Origin: Chloroflexi bacterium CFX4
GTDB lineage: Bacteria > Chloroflexota > Anaerolineae > Aggregatilineales > UBA2796
DNA: 42,299 nucleotides
Direction: 5' to 3'
Assembly (NCBI GenBank): GCA_021404685.1
Contig: QWHC01000026.1
Span: forward strand, 1 to 42,299
This document shows, one piece after another, positions 7,995-16,215 of the stretch. Each line of letters starts with the position of its first letter. The stretch's first letter is position 1. The notes beneath the pieces are model-generated. The model did not search any database and was not told the DNA's origin. It saw only the letters and a list, made by a program, of their open reading frames with translations. Position numbers and translations under genes: made by a program.

Positions 7995-8828
7995 ATGTTC
8001 GACGCCTACGGCATTCATCTCGGACCGCTCTACATCCGCTTCTACGCCCTGCTCTTGATCGGCGGCATGGTGGCGGCTGCCTACCTGACGGTGCGCCGTG
8101 CGCCGCGCTTCGGGCTTGATCCCAAATATGTGTGGGATGGGCTGACGTGGGCGATTATTCCCGGCTTGATCGGCGCACGGCTCTACCACGTCCTCACGCC
8201 TTCGCCTGCCAGCGGGCTGACCACGCAATACTACCTTGAGAATCCGCTGCAAATCCTCGCCATTTGGAACGGCGGCTTGGGCATTTATGGCGCAATTGTC
8301 GGCGGCGTGTTGGGCATTTGGCTCTATGCGCGGCGGCACAGGCAGCCGCTGCTGCGCTGGCTCGATCTGATTGCGCCGGCGATGGCAGTTGGGCAAGCAA
8401 TCGGGCGCTGGGGCAACTTCGTCAATCAAGAACTCTACGGCGCACCAAGCGATCTGCCATGGGCAGTCTACATTGATGTGGCAAACCGCCTGCCTGCCTA
8501 TGCTGCCTTCGAGCGCTTTCATCCGCTGTTCCTCTACGAATCGCTGTGGATGCTCGGCACTGCGTTGATCTTGATGGGCTTGGCATGGCGTTGGCGTGAT
8601 CGGGGACGGCAGGGCGACATCCTGCTGCTATATATCGCATCCTACGCCATCATCCGCTTCCTGCTGGATTTTCTGCGGCTGGATAGCCATACCCTCCAGG
8701 GCATTCAAGGGCTTCCGACACTCACCACTGCACAGATCGTCTCGTTGGTGGCGGTTGGCATCGCTTTTAGCTTGTTAGGGTTGAATCGTCGGCGTGCGGC
8801 AGCAAGGGAAGCGATCCATGAGCGCTAA
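7995..8828 (+). CDS. lgt: Prolipoprotein diacylglyceryl transferase
   Basis: A 277-residue polytopic membrane enzyme that transfers diacylglycerol from phosphatidylglycerol to the lipobox Cys of prolipoproteins, the first step of lipoprotein maturation. Visible marks are the N-terminal GPLYIRFYALLLIGGM helix, the LIGARLYHVL segment, WNGGLGIYGAIVGG, the signature GRWGNFVNQELYG and HPLFLYESLW. Seven hydrophobic segments are apparent, matching the family, and length is typical. The ATG at 7995 follows AAGAGGA; the upstream in-frame start at 7968 adds an unlikely NWLPRGTH leader. A Lgt substrate, the lipoprotein at 4310-5020, is encoded nearby. Confidence 0.95.
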   Translation: MFDAYGIHLGPLYIRFYALLLIGGMVAAAYLTVRRAPRFGLDPKYVWDGLTWAIIPGLIGARLYHVLTPSPASGLTTQYYLENPLQILAIWNGGLGIYGAIVGGVLGIWLYARRHRQPLLRWLDLIAPAMAVGQAIGRWGNFVNQELYGAPSDLPWAVYIDVANRLPAYAAFERFHPLFLYESLWMLGTALILMGLAWRWRDRGRQGDILLLYIASYAIIRFLLDFLRLDSHTLQGIQGLPTLTTAQIVSLVAVGIAFSLLGLNRRRAAAREAIHER

Positions 8829-8885
8829 GGCGCGTGAACGTGCGAATTCTCCTCCAAAGGCAGGGAGAGGCTTGCCAGACTACCT

Positions 8886-8920
8886 CTGATTCCCTTTCCC
8901 TGCCTGCGGGAAAGAGCTAG
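8886..8920. repeat. Dispersed palindromic repeat, copy B
   Basis: CCCTTTCCC-TGCCTGC-GGGAAAGAGCTAG. Its reverse complement aligns with copy C at 12.4 kb over about 35 nt with few mismatches, including the flanking CAGAG. It lies between lgt and rex, both on the plus strand. A related but weaker AAAGGCAGGGAGAGG tract lies just upstream (8856-8870). Confidence 0.75.
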
Positions 8921-9075
8921 TGGCTGACCATTCACCACGCCCACCAGACCACCACCTACAGATTTTTGAGCAGGTGTGCTACACTATATGTTCAAGAATT
9001 CACGGACGGTGCATTTGCACGCCAGCTTGTATTGCTACCAGACACACTTATCACTATCGGAGGCTATATTCGCTT

Positions 9076-9696
9076 ATGGCATCGTATCCGGGCATCCCAG
9101 ATATTGTCATTGGACGCTTGCCAATTTATCTGCGCGCCTTGAACCAACTGGTGCAGCAGGGCAAAACGATCACGTCTTCCCACGAACTTGGGCAGCGCTT
9201 GGGCATTAGCTCGGCACAGATACGCAAAGACCTCTCGCACTTTGGTGAGTTTGGCAAGCAAGGCACAGGCTATCAGATCAGCCATTTGCAGGCGCAGCTT
9301 AAGCAGATTTTGCAGGTAGACCGCGAATGGCAGATGGTGGTGGTAGGCGCGGGCGACCTAGGGCGTGCCATCGCGCATTATCGCGGCTTCGTCTCACGTG
9401 GGTTCCGCGTGGCAGCCGCCTTTGATAGCGATCCATCCCGCTTGGGCAAAAGCGGCGATGTTGAGGTGCTGCACACCAGCCAAATGAGCGCGTTCATCAG
9501 CCAGCACCGCATTAAGATCGCCATGCTGGCGGTGCCTGCCGAACATGCTCAGGCAGTCTGCGATCAGTTGGTGGCAGCAGGCATCCGCGCCATCCTGAAC
9601 TATGCGCCGATCACGCTCAGCGTGCCGAATGAGGTGCATGTGCAGTACATTGATCCTGTGATGCACCTGCAACGCATGACCTATTACTTAGAGTAG
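9076..9696 (+). CDS. rex: Redox-sensing transcriptional repressor Rex
   Basis: A 206-residue Rex family protein. The N-terminal winged helix (residues 1-80) has IGRLPIYLRAL, the recognition segment SSAQIRKDLSHFGEFG and GTGY. It is followed by a Rossmann NAD(H) domain with VVVGAGDLGRAIAHY and a C-terminal helix ending in MTYYLE that swaps in the dimer. Rex senses the NADH/NAD+ ratio and represses respiratory and fermentative genes when NADH is low, so cydAB 13 kb downstream is an obvious candidate target. The frame is open 52 codons upstream, but that part is Cys-rich nonsense; ATG 9076 with GGAGG at 9059-9063 is preferred. The last 13 nt overlap the convergent mreB gene. No clear Rex site was found upstream of rex itself. 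Confidence 0.95.
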   Translation: MASYPGIPDIVIGRLPIYLRALNQLVQQGKTITSSHELGQRLGISSAQIRKDLSHFGEFGKQGTGYQISHLQAQLKQILQVDREWQMVVVGAGDLGRAIAHYRGFVSRGFRVAAAFDSDPSRLGKSGDVEVLHTSQMSAFISQHRIKIAMLAVPAEHAQAVCDQLVAAGIRAILNYAPITLSVPNEVHVQYIDPVMHLQRMTYYLE

Positions 9697-10703
9697 CTAA
9701 TGCCCTCGATGCGCCGCCGCAGTGCTGCATCCTCAAGCGCACGCCCGGCCCCAACCGCCGTACACACAATCGGATCGTCAGCGCGGTAGGCAGGCACGCC
9801 GATCTGCCGCGTGATGTACTCATCAATGCCGCGCAGCAGTGCGCCGCCACCCGTGATCATCGCCCCACGATCAATAATATCAGAGGCGAGTTCGGGTGGT
9901 GTGCGCTCCAGCACAGCTTTTGCCACGCCAGCAATATTGGTGAGCGGATCGGCAATCGCCTCCACAATTTCGCCCGTGCTGATGCTGATCGTGCGCGGCA
10001 AGCCCGTCACCTGATCGCGCCCTTGCACCTCCATCGCCAAATCTTCGGGCAGTGGCACAGCCGCACCGATTTGAATCTTGATCGATTCTGCTGTTGGCTG
10101 ACCGATAATCAGGCTATATTTGCGGCGCACATAGTTCATGATCGCCTCGTCAAGGCGCAAGCCACCAACGCGGACGCTTTCAGCCACCACAATACCGTTC
10201 ATAGCGATCACAGCTGCCTCGCTGGCACCGCCGCCAATATTGAGGATCATGTTGCCGGCAGGTGTGCGGACGGGCAAGCCGGCGCCAATAGCAGATGCCA
10301 GCGATTCGTGGATCAGGACTGCCTCACGTGCGCCTGCCTGAATGGCTGCTTCATGCACGGCGCGCCGTTCAACGCTGTTTGCGCCATACGGCACACTGAT
10401 CATCACTTGCGAGCCGCCGAATAAGCGCAGCCTGCCGCCGATTTTCTGGAAGAAGTGGCGCAGCATTGCCTCAGTTACTTCATAATCAGCAATCACACCT
10501 TCGCGCAGCGGACGCACTACCTCAATATGTTCGGGATGGCGACCGTACATATCCCGTGCTTCTTGCCCAATGGCAACAATGCGCTCTTCTTCGATGGTCA
10601 AGGCAACCATCGAAGGCTCTTGCAGCAAAATTTGCCCGTTGCCATAGATGATGACGTTGACCGTACCAAGATCAACGCCTAATTTACGATTGAATAATCC
10701 CAT
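9684..10703 (-). CDS. mreB: Rod shape-determining protein MreB
   Basis: A 339-residue actin-like ATPase of the MreB/Mbl family, which forms membrane-bound filaments that guide peptidoglycan synthesis. Phosphate 1 motif GVDLGTVNVIIYGNG is at residues 9-23 (most MreBs have DLGTANT, so this is slightly divergent). Later motifs include ISVPYGANSVERRAVHEAA, LNIGGGASEAAVIA (phosphate 2), RVGGLRLDEAI, and the adenosine loop MITGGGALLRGID. Length is typical. No mreC or mreD is adjacent, so it is a solitary copy and may be one of several paralogues in the genome. Its 3' end overlaps rex by 13 nt on the opposite strand. Confidence 0.95.
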   Translation of the reverse strand: MGLFNRKLGVDLGTVNVIIYGNGQILLQEPSMVALTIEEERIVAIGQEARDMYGRHPEHIEVVRPLREGVIADYEVTEAMLRHFFQKIGGRLRLFGGSQVMISVPYGANSVERRAVHEAAIQAGAREAVLIHESLASAIGAGLPVRTPAGNMILNIGGGASEAAVIAMNGIVVAESVRVGGLRLDEAIMNYVRRKYSLIIGQPTAESIKIQIGAAVPLPEDLAMEVQGRDQVTGLPRTISISTGEIVEAIADPLTNIAGVAKAVLERTPPELASDIIDRGAMITGGGALLRGIDEYITRQIGVPAYRADDPIVCTAVGAGRALEDAALRRRIEGISYSK

Positions 10704-10822
10704 GCAGCCTATCTCTGAATAGTGTGCGACACAGGTTGGCGCACTTTTGGGCGCGCAGTCAACCTACCTATCATAGCCGATTCTGGCAGCGGCGGCAATT
10801 GCGAACCCTTCCGACAAGCACA

Positions 10823-10848
10823 CGCCGTGATATGTACGGCTCACGGCG
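10823..10848. promoter_or_regulatory. Inverted repeat ahead of DUF5519 gene
   Basis: CGCCGTGA (10823-10830) and TCACGGCG (10841-10848) form a perfect 8-bp inverted repeat with a 10-nt centre. A TATAGA box follows at about 10853 and the start codon lies at 10890. It could be an operator or an mRNA leader hairpin; nothing in the sequence decides which. Confidence 0.4.
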
Positions 10849-10889
10849 CGTCTATAGAGTGAGCAATGGGTTGGACAGGAGACAGGTTT

Positions 10890-11279
10890 ATGACGATGCC
10901 ACAAGTGTTGCAACAGATCGTCACCAGCGTGATGGCATGGGAAGGCATTTCGCAAGCACCGCACCGTTTCGGCGGCACTGAATTTCGGATCGGCAAGGTG
11001 GAAATTGGGCATATCCATCGGCACGGTATGGTAGATATTCCCTTCACACGCGCCATCCGCGATCAGCTCTTGGAAGAAGGGCGTGCCGTGCCGCACCATC
11101 TGCTGCCGAAAAGCGGCTGGATTACCTTTTACATCCGTGAAGCGGCGGACGCAGAACGCGCCCTGTGGCTGTTCCGCGTCTCGTACCTGCACAAGGCTTC
11201 TCGACGTGCGCCCGAACTGGCAGCCGCAGCCAACATTGAGATGAGCGCAGCCTTGGCGCAGCTTGTGCTGAAGCACTAA
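10890..11279 (+). CDS. DUF5519 (luciferase-domain) family protein
   Basis: A 129-residue soluble protein resembling the short family called luciferase domain or DUF5519. Visible marks are APHRFGGTEFRIGKVEIGHIHRHGMVDIPF followed by IRDQLLEEGRAVPHHLLPKSGWITFYIR, with several conserved His and the closing helical part that pairs in related proteins. Despite the family name it is not a light-producing enzyme, and its reaction is unknown. The ATG at 10890 follows CAGGAGA with good spacing; a GTG-like extension upstream is less likely. It lies alone, divergent from mreB and convergent with the transporter gene (6 nt gap). Confidence 0.75.
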   Translation: MTMPQVLQQIVTSVMAWEGISQAPHRFGGTEFRIGKVEIGHIHRHGMVDIPFTRAIRDQLLEEGRAVPHHLLPKSGWITFYIREAADAERALWLFRVSYLHKASRRAPELAAAANIEMSAALAQLVLKH

Positions 11280-11285
11280 TGCAGC

Positions 11286-12296
11286 CTAATCGCTCGCCAC
11301 CACTTCCAAGCTCTGATCGGTGGCGAGCGCTTGCTGTCCGCCGACCGTCACCGAGAGCGTGCCAGCAAAGATCAGCGTGCAGCCTGCCAAGCCTAGCAAG
11401 GTCAGCACCTCGTCGAGGAACAGCACGCCGAACAGCACCGCAAAAGGTGACTCTAAGGCGAAGATCAGCGCGGCATCGCTTGGCGGTAAAATGCGCTGCG
11501 CCCACACCTGCACCATCAGACCGAAGGCTGTTGCCAAAAGCCCTGTGAAGATCGCTACCAACAGCACCTTGATGGGCAGCGCAACAGGCAGCGGATCGGC
11601 AAAAGGTGCGAGCGCCGTGCAAAGCTCGGCATCACAGCCGCGCACCGCCGCCATAATCGGCAGCAGAATGCCACACAAGACGGCAACGGTCAGCGCTTGG
11701 GCAAGCGCCAAAAAACGCCAGTCAGCGCTGCGTGGCATCTTCCCAATGGCAAGGATGTGCGCGGCATAGGCGAAGGCACAAATGATCGCCAGCAGGTCGC
11801 CAAGCAGCGTGCCGCCGGGCGCGTAGCCAAGCAACACCATGCCGACGAGCGCCAAGCTGCCGCCTAACAACACGCGGCGCTCTATGGGCTGGCGCAGCAC
11901 CACCAAGCCCAAGAATGGCACAAAGATAACATACAAACCAGTGATGAAGCCCGCCCGTCCGGCATCTACCGTGCGAAGGGCAAAGGTCTGGAAGATATAG
12001 CCGGCTGTGAACAACACACCCGCGCCAATGCCCCACGCCCACTCGCGGCGTGTGGGCAGCGCACCGCGCCGCCGCATGGCGATGAGCGCGAACGGCAGCA
12101 GAAAGAGCGCTGCAATCGTGAAGCGCAGCGTCAGAAAGGCCAGCACGGGAAAGGTCTGGGTAGCATCCTTGATCATGAAGAAGGTTGATCCCCAAATGGC
12201 GGCAACGCTCAGCAGCGCGCCATCTGCCAGCCAGCGTTCGCGCTTGCGTTGGCGCAGGCGCAGCATCAGCGTGGTGCGAAAGGTTTTTGTGGTCAT
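11286..12296 (-). CDS. DMT-superfamily (EamA) transporter
   Basis: A 336-residue inner-membrane permease with ten hydrophobic segments in two EamA repeats. The first begins ALLSVAAIWGSTFFMIKDA and includes FLTLRFTIAALFLLPFAL. The second begins near LLGDLLAIICAFAYAAHILAIGK and ends FGVLFLDEVLTLLGLAGCTLIFAG. The family exports or exchanges metabolites such as amino acids; the substrate cannot be predicted. Two hydrophilic Cys in RGCDAELC sit in the loop after segment 7. The start MTTKTF is kept as the first Met; MLRLRQRK at residue 11 is possible. Confidence 0.9.
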   Translation of the reverse strand: MTTKTFRTTLMLRLRQRKRERWLADGALLSVAAIWGSTFFMIKDATQTFPVLAFLTLRFTIAALFLLPFALIAMRRRGALPTRREWAWGIGAGVLFTAGYIFQTFALRTVDAGRAGFITGLYVIFVPFLGLVVLRQPIERRVLLGGSLALVGMVLLGYAPGGTLLGDLLAIICAFAYAAHILAIGKMPRSADWRFLALAQALTVAVLCGILLPIMAAVRGCDAELCTALAPFADPLPVALPIKVLLVAIFTGLLATAFGLMVQVWAQRILPPSDAALIFALESPFAVLFGVLFLDEVLTLLGLAGCTLIFAGTLSVTVGGQQALATDQSLEVVASD

Positions 12297-12338
12297 CTTG
12301 CTCTTTATCTGTTTGGGAAGGGCAGTGTCTGAGCGCCT

Positions 12339-12347
12339 ATTTTAGCA
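12339..12347 (-). promoter_or_regulatory. Extended -10 promoter of DMT transporter
   Basis: On the minus strand TGCTAAAAT (TGn plus TAAAAT) lies 42 nt upstream of the transporter start. No strong -35 was seen, as is usual for extended -10 promoters. Confidence 0.5.
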
Positions 12348-12422
12348 TAAGTGGGCGCCTTTTGGTGATCGCCAGGCTTTCACAGAAGGACAGTTCAAGG
12401 TATAGCTGCGAGGAAGCACTTT

Positions 12423-12464
12423 CCCTAGCCCTTTCCTCGCAGGCAGGGAAAGGGAAGCAGAGAT
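12423..12464. repeat. Dispersed palindromic repeat, copy C
   Basis: CCCTAGCCCTTTCC, a TCGCAGGC centre, then AGGGAAAGGGAAGCAGAG. The arms CCCTTTCC and GGGAAAGGG pair. It lies in the 315-nt gap between the divergent DMT transporter and sensor-kinase genes. Apart from this repeat and the two promoters, I see nothing else in that gap. Confidence 0.8.
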
Positions 12465-12544
12465 GATCGGGGACGTTTCGCCTTACCTGTGGAGCGGGCT
12501 TTAGGGTGGGGATACGTCCCTCGGTAGCCCAGTGCGTGCCTGAC

Positions 12545-12573
12545 TTGTCCCTAAATCCCGAAAGCGCTATGCT
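12545..12573 (+). promoter_or_regulatory. Sigma70-like promoter of the sensor kinase operon
   Basis: -35 TTGTCC (12545-12550), 17-nt spacer, -10 TATGCT (12568-12573). The kinase ATG is 38 nt downstream with GGAG 7 nt before it. Confidence 0.5.
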
Positions 12574-12611
12574 TATTCCATAGAAATGCTGTGCCGCTTG
12601 GGAGCGCGTTA

Positions 12612-14597
12612 ATGCCGAACGAACGTATTCTTGTCGTTGATGACTCTGCACCGATCCGTGAATTTATTGCCCATACCGTGTTGGCAAACGAAGGTTACGA
12701 CGTGCTGACGGCTGCCGACGGCAAAGAGGGCTTGGTGCTTGCCCAAGACTTGCAGCCTGATCTGATCCTGACCGACTATATGATGCCACACTTGAACGGC
12801 TTGGAGATGATCGAGGCACTGCACGCGGCAAACATCAGCGCGCCGATCATCCTGATGACGGCAGAAGGCTCTGAGGCGTTGGCTGTGCGCGCCTTACGCA
12901 GCGGCGTCTACGACTATTTGATCAAACCGATCACAGCTGATGCACTCATCAACGCCGTGCGCGAAGCACTTCGCCGCCACTGGAAAGATCAAATCAAAGA
13001 GCGCGTGCCAGCCCACCTGCTTGAATCTAACCGTCGCCTTGAAAAGCGCCTGCGCGAACTCAGCACCTTGATGAACATCGGCACCAGTGTGACCGCCATG
13101 CTGGATTTGCAGCAGGTGCTGAACAGCGTGGTCGAGGCAGCCGTGAACGTCAGCGGTGCCGAAGAAGGCAGCCTGATGCTGGTGGATGAGCAAAGCGGCG
13201 AACTCTATGTGCGCGCTGCCAAGAACTTTGATCAACAAACCGTGCATACGCTGCGCTTGCCCGTGCAGGATAGCCTTGCCGGTCAGGTCGTCCGCACCGG
13301 CGAGACGTTGGTCGTTGGTGGTAATGATGATAAGGTCAAGATCAAGACCAAGTTTTTGGTCAAGGGCATTGTGTATGTGCCGTTGCGTGCGCCCAACAAA
13401 GTGATCGGCGTGCTGAGCGTGGATAATCGCGCTGAGGCGCGCTCTTTTGAGCCGCACGATGTGCAAGTCCTCTCGCTGCTGGCAGATTTTGCCGCTGTTG
13501 CTGTGCAAAATGCGCGCCTGTATGCCGAGATGATCCGCGAGCGCGATACGTTGGATGCCATCCTGCACGATACCGATGATTACGTGATCGTGGTTGACTC
13601 GAACGACTGCATTTTGTTCTGCAACGCCACAGCGCGCAACGCCTTCAACATCACGCGCACCGACTTCATCGGGCAGCCGCTGCAGACGGTCATCAGCCAT
13701 CCGGAAGTGTTGGCGCTCTTTGCCAAAGAAGCGCTCAGCGGACGTGGTAGGCGCAGCGAGATCACGCTCGGCGGCGAGAAGTTCCTCAACGCGCAGCTCA
13801 CCATCATCGAGAGCGTTGGGCGCGCCGCCGTGATGCAGGATATTACGCATCTGAAACAGCTAGACCGCGCCAAGAGCGACTTTGTGGCAGCCGTTGCCCA
13901 CGATCTGCGCTCACCACTGACTGCCGTGCTTGGCTATTCCGAACTCTTGGTGCGCGCCGGCACGCTCAACGAGCAGCAAACGCGCTTTGTTGAGCAGATC
14001 ACGGCAAGCGTTCACTCGATCACTGCCCTTATCACTGAATTATTAGAACTTAGCCGCATTGAAGCAGGCTTCAATGTTGATCTTGAGCCTGTCGCCATGG
14101 AGCGCATTGTACGCAAGGCAGTGGATGGCTTGCAGCACCAAAAAACACAGCGCGGGCATACCCTTACCCTAGATGTCGCGCCGAGCCTGCCAACCTTAGT
14201 CGGCAATCCGCTGCGCCTTCAGCAAATGGTGGCAAATTTGGTCGGCAATGCCATCAAATACACGCCCAACAGCGGCAACATCAAGGTCAGCCTGTGGCGC
14301 GATTCAGATAACATCGTCTTTCAAGTCTCAGATAGCGGCATCGGCATTCCCGCCGAAGATCAGCCGTATGTGTTCGATAAATTCTTCCGTTCTGAGCGTG
14401 CCGCCAGCGAGTTCGACGGCACAGGATTGGGACTTTCCATTGTGAAGGGCGTCGTTGATCAGCATCAAGGGCGCATCTGGCTGGAAAGCCGCGAAGGAAT
14501 CGGCACAACCTTCACGGTGGTGCTGCCGCTCTCCCCCACCAACCCCGATCCTGACCCAACGCGCCCGCGCCGCACCGGCAGCTTGCTAACATCCTAA
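12612..14597 (+). CDS. Hybrid REC-GAF-PAS sensor histidine kinase
   Basis: A 661-residue cytoplasmic signalling protein. Residues 4-120 are a receiver domain (ILVVDDSAPIRE, phospho-acceptor Asp55 in LTDYMMP, Lys in LIKPI). After a helical linker, residues about 155-305 form a GAF domain and about 310-415 a PAS domain (AILHDTDDYVIVVDSNDCIL). HisKA follows with His430 in VAHDLRSPL. The ATPase has NLVGNAIKYTP, DSGIGIPAEDQ, YVFDKFFRSE and GTGLGLSIVKG. With an N-terminal receiver and no transmembrane part, it probably takes input by phosphotransfer plus a small ligand. The ATG with GGAG is preferred over the upstream in-frame start. The DUF2007 gene begins 2 nt after its stop. Confidence 0.94.
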   Translation: MPNERILVVDDSAPIREFIAHTVLANEGYDVLTAADGKEGLVLAQDLQPDLILTDYMMPHLNGLEMIEALHAANISAPIILMTAEGSEALAVRALRSGVYDYLIKPITADALINAVREALRRHWKDQIKERVPAHLLESNRRLEKRLRELSTLMNIGTSVTAMLDLQQVLNSVVEAAVNVSGAEEGSLMLVDEQSGELYVRAAKNFDQQTVHTLRLPVQDSLAGQVVRTGETLVVGGNDDKVKIKTKFLVKGIVYVPLRAPNKVIGVLSVDNRAEARSFEPHDVQVLSLLADFAAVAVQNARLYAEMIRERDTLDAILHDTDDYVIVVDSNDCILFCNATARNAFNITRTDFIGQPLQTVISHPEVLALFAKEALSGRGRRSEITLGGEKFLNAQLTIIESVGRAAVMQDITHLKQLDRAKSDFVAAVAHDLRSPLTAVLGYSELLVRAGTLNEQQTRFVEQITASVHSITALITELLELSRIEAGFNVDLEPVAMERIVRKAVDGLQHQKTQRGHTLTLDVAPSLPTLVGNPLRLQQMVANLVGNAIKYTPNSGNIKVSLWRDSDNIVFQVSDSGIGIPAEDQPYVFDKFFRSERAASEFDGTGLGLSIVKGVVDQHQGRIWLESREGIGTTFTVVLPLSPTNPDPDPTRPRRTGSLLTS

Positions 14598-14599
14598 CC

Positions 14600-14938
14600 A
14601 TGAGTCATCCCATTCGCCCTGACGGCAACGATGATCCACGCGCCAAGCCTGATCGCTCTGTATGGATGGTGGTGGCAAACGCCAGCTACCTAGAGGCAAC
14701 TATCATCAGCGGCAGGCTGGCAAGTTTTGGCATTCCCAGTTACATCCACCGCGAGTCCGTCGGCATGATCTTGGGCTTGTCCATCGGTTTGGGCGATGCT
14801 CAGGTGGTGGTGCCAGAAGCATATTATGAGGCGGCACTATTAGTGCTTGATCCCGATGGTGAGGCAGCGCGCTTAAATGACGGTCTGCCAGATGAGGATT
14901 TTTACGAAGATGACGACGACAACAGCGATGACCAATGA
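14600..14938 (+). CDS. DUF2007-type small protein
   Basis: A 112-residue protein with a DUF2007-like core (WMVVANASYLEATIISGRLASFGIPSYIHRE, then VVVPEAYYEAALLVLD), a fold related to PII-like signal proteins. The last 20 residues are strongly acidic (DEDFYEDDDDNSDD). Function is unknown. It starts 2 nt after the kinase stop without its own ribosome site and its end overlaps the next gene, so all three appear translationally coupled. A role in the kinase pathway is possible but only by position. Confidence 0.8.
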   Translation: MSHPIRPDGNDDPRAKPDRSVWMVVANASYLEATIISGRLASFGIPSYIHRESVGMILGLSIGLGDAQVVVPEAYYEAALLVLDPDGEAARLNDGLPDEDFYEDDDDNSDDQ

Positions 14939-15875
14939 AACGCTGACCGCAATTGACGGCATTCGCGTAGGACATGCCACTGATACACAGGCAATCACTG
15001 GCTGCACCGTGATTTTATGCCCACCCCAGACCGTTGGCGGTGTAGATCAGCGCGGCAGCGCGCCCGGCACCCGCGAAACGGACTTGCTGCGTCCGTCCAA
15101 ACTTGTGCAGCACGTCCATGCGGTGGTGTTGGCGGGTGGCAGCGCTTACGGCTTGGCAGCCGCCGATGGCGTGATGCGCTACCTTGAAGAAGGTGGCATC
15201 GGCTACCCAACGGCGGGCGGCGTCGTGCCGATTGTGCCAGCCGCCATCCTGTTCGATCTGGATATTGGGCGCTCGGATCGGCGTCCCGACGCGGCGATGG
15301 GCTATGCAGCCTGCCAAGCGGCAAGTGCCGCGCCTGTGCCACAAGGCAGCCTTGGTGCAGGCACTGGTGCGGTCATCAGCCGCTTGATGGGCTTGCCAAA
15401 CGCCACGAAGGGCGGCATTGGCAGCGCGGCAGTCCATTTGGGCAACGGTTTGATTGTAGCGGCGCTGATCGCGGTGAACACCGTGGGCGATGTGCTGGAT
15501 GAGCAGGGCAACATCATCGCCGGCGCGCACCAGAATGGGCAGTTTTTTGGCGCGCTGAACCTGCTGCGGATGCAGAACAGCACGCCGCCGACCACCAACA
15601 CCGTGATCGGCGTGGTGGCGACCAACGCACGCCTGAGCAAAGAAGACGCCAACTACGTTGCCTCTGCCGCGCAGGACGGCTTGGCGCAGGCAATCCGTCC
15701 TGCACACACGCCCTTCGATGGTGATACGATCTTTGCCTTGGCAACCGGTCAGGTGGAAGCTGCCGCCATGACGGTGAGCGCCTTTGCCGCCGAAGTGACT
15801 GCTGCCGCTATTCGGAATGCGGTGCGGCAGGCGGAGTCCTTAGGCGGCGTGCCTGCCTTGCGCGATCTGACCTGA
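14928..15875 (+). CDS. P1 family peptidase (DmpA/S58-like)
   Basis: A 315-residue Ntn-fold aminopeptidase of the P1/S58 family (DmpA, BapA, ornithine acetyltransferase fold), which cleaves itself into two chains before a Ser that becomes the nucleophile. Visible marks are ITGCTVILCPPQTVGGVDQRGSAPGTRETDLL, AVVLAGGSAYGLAAADGV, GAGTGAVI and the probable processing site KGGIGSAAV. It may release N-terminal residues from small peptides or beta-amino-acid peptides. Starts at 14928 or 14910 (MTTTTA extension) are both possible; the former fits the family better. It overlaps the DUF2007 stop by 11 nt. Confidence 0.9.
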   Translation: MTNETLTAIDGIRVGHATDTQAITGCTVILCPPQTVGGVDQRGSAPGTRETDLLRPSKLVQHVHAVVLAGGSAYGLAAADGVMRYLEEGGIGYPTAGGVVPIVPAAILFDLDIGRSDRRPDAAMGYAACQAASAAPVPQGSLGAGTGAVISRLMGLPNATKGGIGSAAVHLGNGLIVAALIAVNTVGDVLDEQGNIIAGAHQNGQFFGALNLLRMQNSTPPTTNTVIGVVATNARLSKEDANYVASAAQDGLAQAIRPAHTPFDGDTIFALATGQVEAAAMTVSAFAAEVTAAAIRNAVRQAESLGGVPALRDLT

Positions 15876-15890
15876 GAGATTAGGCATGTC

Positions 15891-15899
15891 TGCTATAAT
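15891..15899 (+). promoter_or_regulatory. Extended -10 promoter ahead of RHH fragment
   Basis: TGCTATAAT is a perfect extended -10. It lies 16 nt after the peptidase stop and about 48 nt before the RHH-like fragment, which suggests this fragment is or was transcribed on its own. Confidence 0.55.
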
Positions 15900-15946
15900 G
15901 AACCTATCAACGCAAATAGGCGGCACGGCAAAACAAGTGGGGAGAA

Positions 15947-16093
15947 AAGGCAAGGACCGACCGACAAATCACCTTGACGCTCCCTGCGGAATTGGTTGAA
16001 CAGGCAGACCGCCTGCAACTTTCTCTGGAGCAGATGCTGCGCGAGGCACTGGAACAGGCAAAAGAAAGCACGCATCGCACGGGCAGCCCGTAA
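15947..16093 (+). pseudogene. Ribbon-helix-helix antitoxin-like fragment, no start codon
   Basis: An uninterrupted frame reads KARTDRQITLTLPAELVEQ, continues ADRLQLSLEQMLREALEQAK and ends ESTHRTGSP-stop. The RQITLTLPAELVEQA strand followed by two helices is the classic ribbon-helix-helix pattern of CopG, ParD or VapB-type antitoxins. No ATG or GTG occurs in frame between the upstream stop (15917) and this domain; AAG stands where an ATG would be expected, just behind GGGGAG (15939-15944). A TTG at 15974 would cut off the first strand. It is either a dead gene that lost its start or one using a non-canonical codon. No toxin gene follows. Confidence 0.5.
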
Positions 16094-16215
16094 CAGCCGC
16101 AGCGTTCTTGGTGCAATTAGATGAATGATCATCCCTGTGCCGCTGACCGTTCTGCGCTATACTCTGCCCATCAACTAGATTTTTTGCCGCCTTCTAACAC
16201 GGGAGAGAAATCACC

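Noticed and set aside
8941..9075. A Rex autoregulatory site upstream of rex
   Set aside because: I found no TTGTG-N8-CACAA-like palindrome there; TTGAGC and TACACT boxes are only 8 nt apart and do not make a promoter.
12894..13850. A 318-codon minus-strand open frame
   Set aside because: It lies wholly opposite the histidine kinase, has no family motif, and follows from the GC-rich codon pattern of the real gene.
15898..16000. ATG at 15898 as the start of the RHH gene
   Set aside because: It overlaps the -10 box, is in a different frame from the RHH domain and runs into a stop codon.
16091..16215. A toxin gene paired with the RHH fragment
   Set aside because: The space to the next gene is only about 120 nt and has no open frame with a ribosome site; the next gene is a metabolic oxidoreductase.
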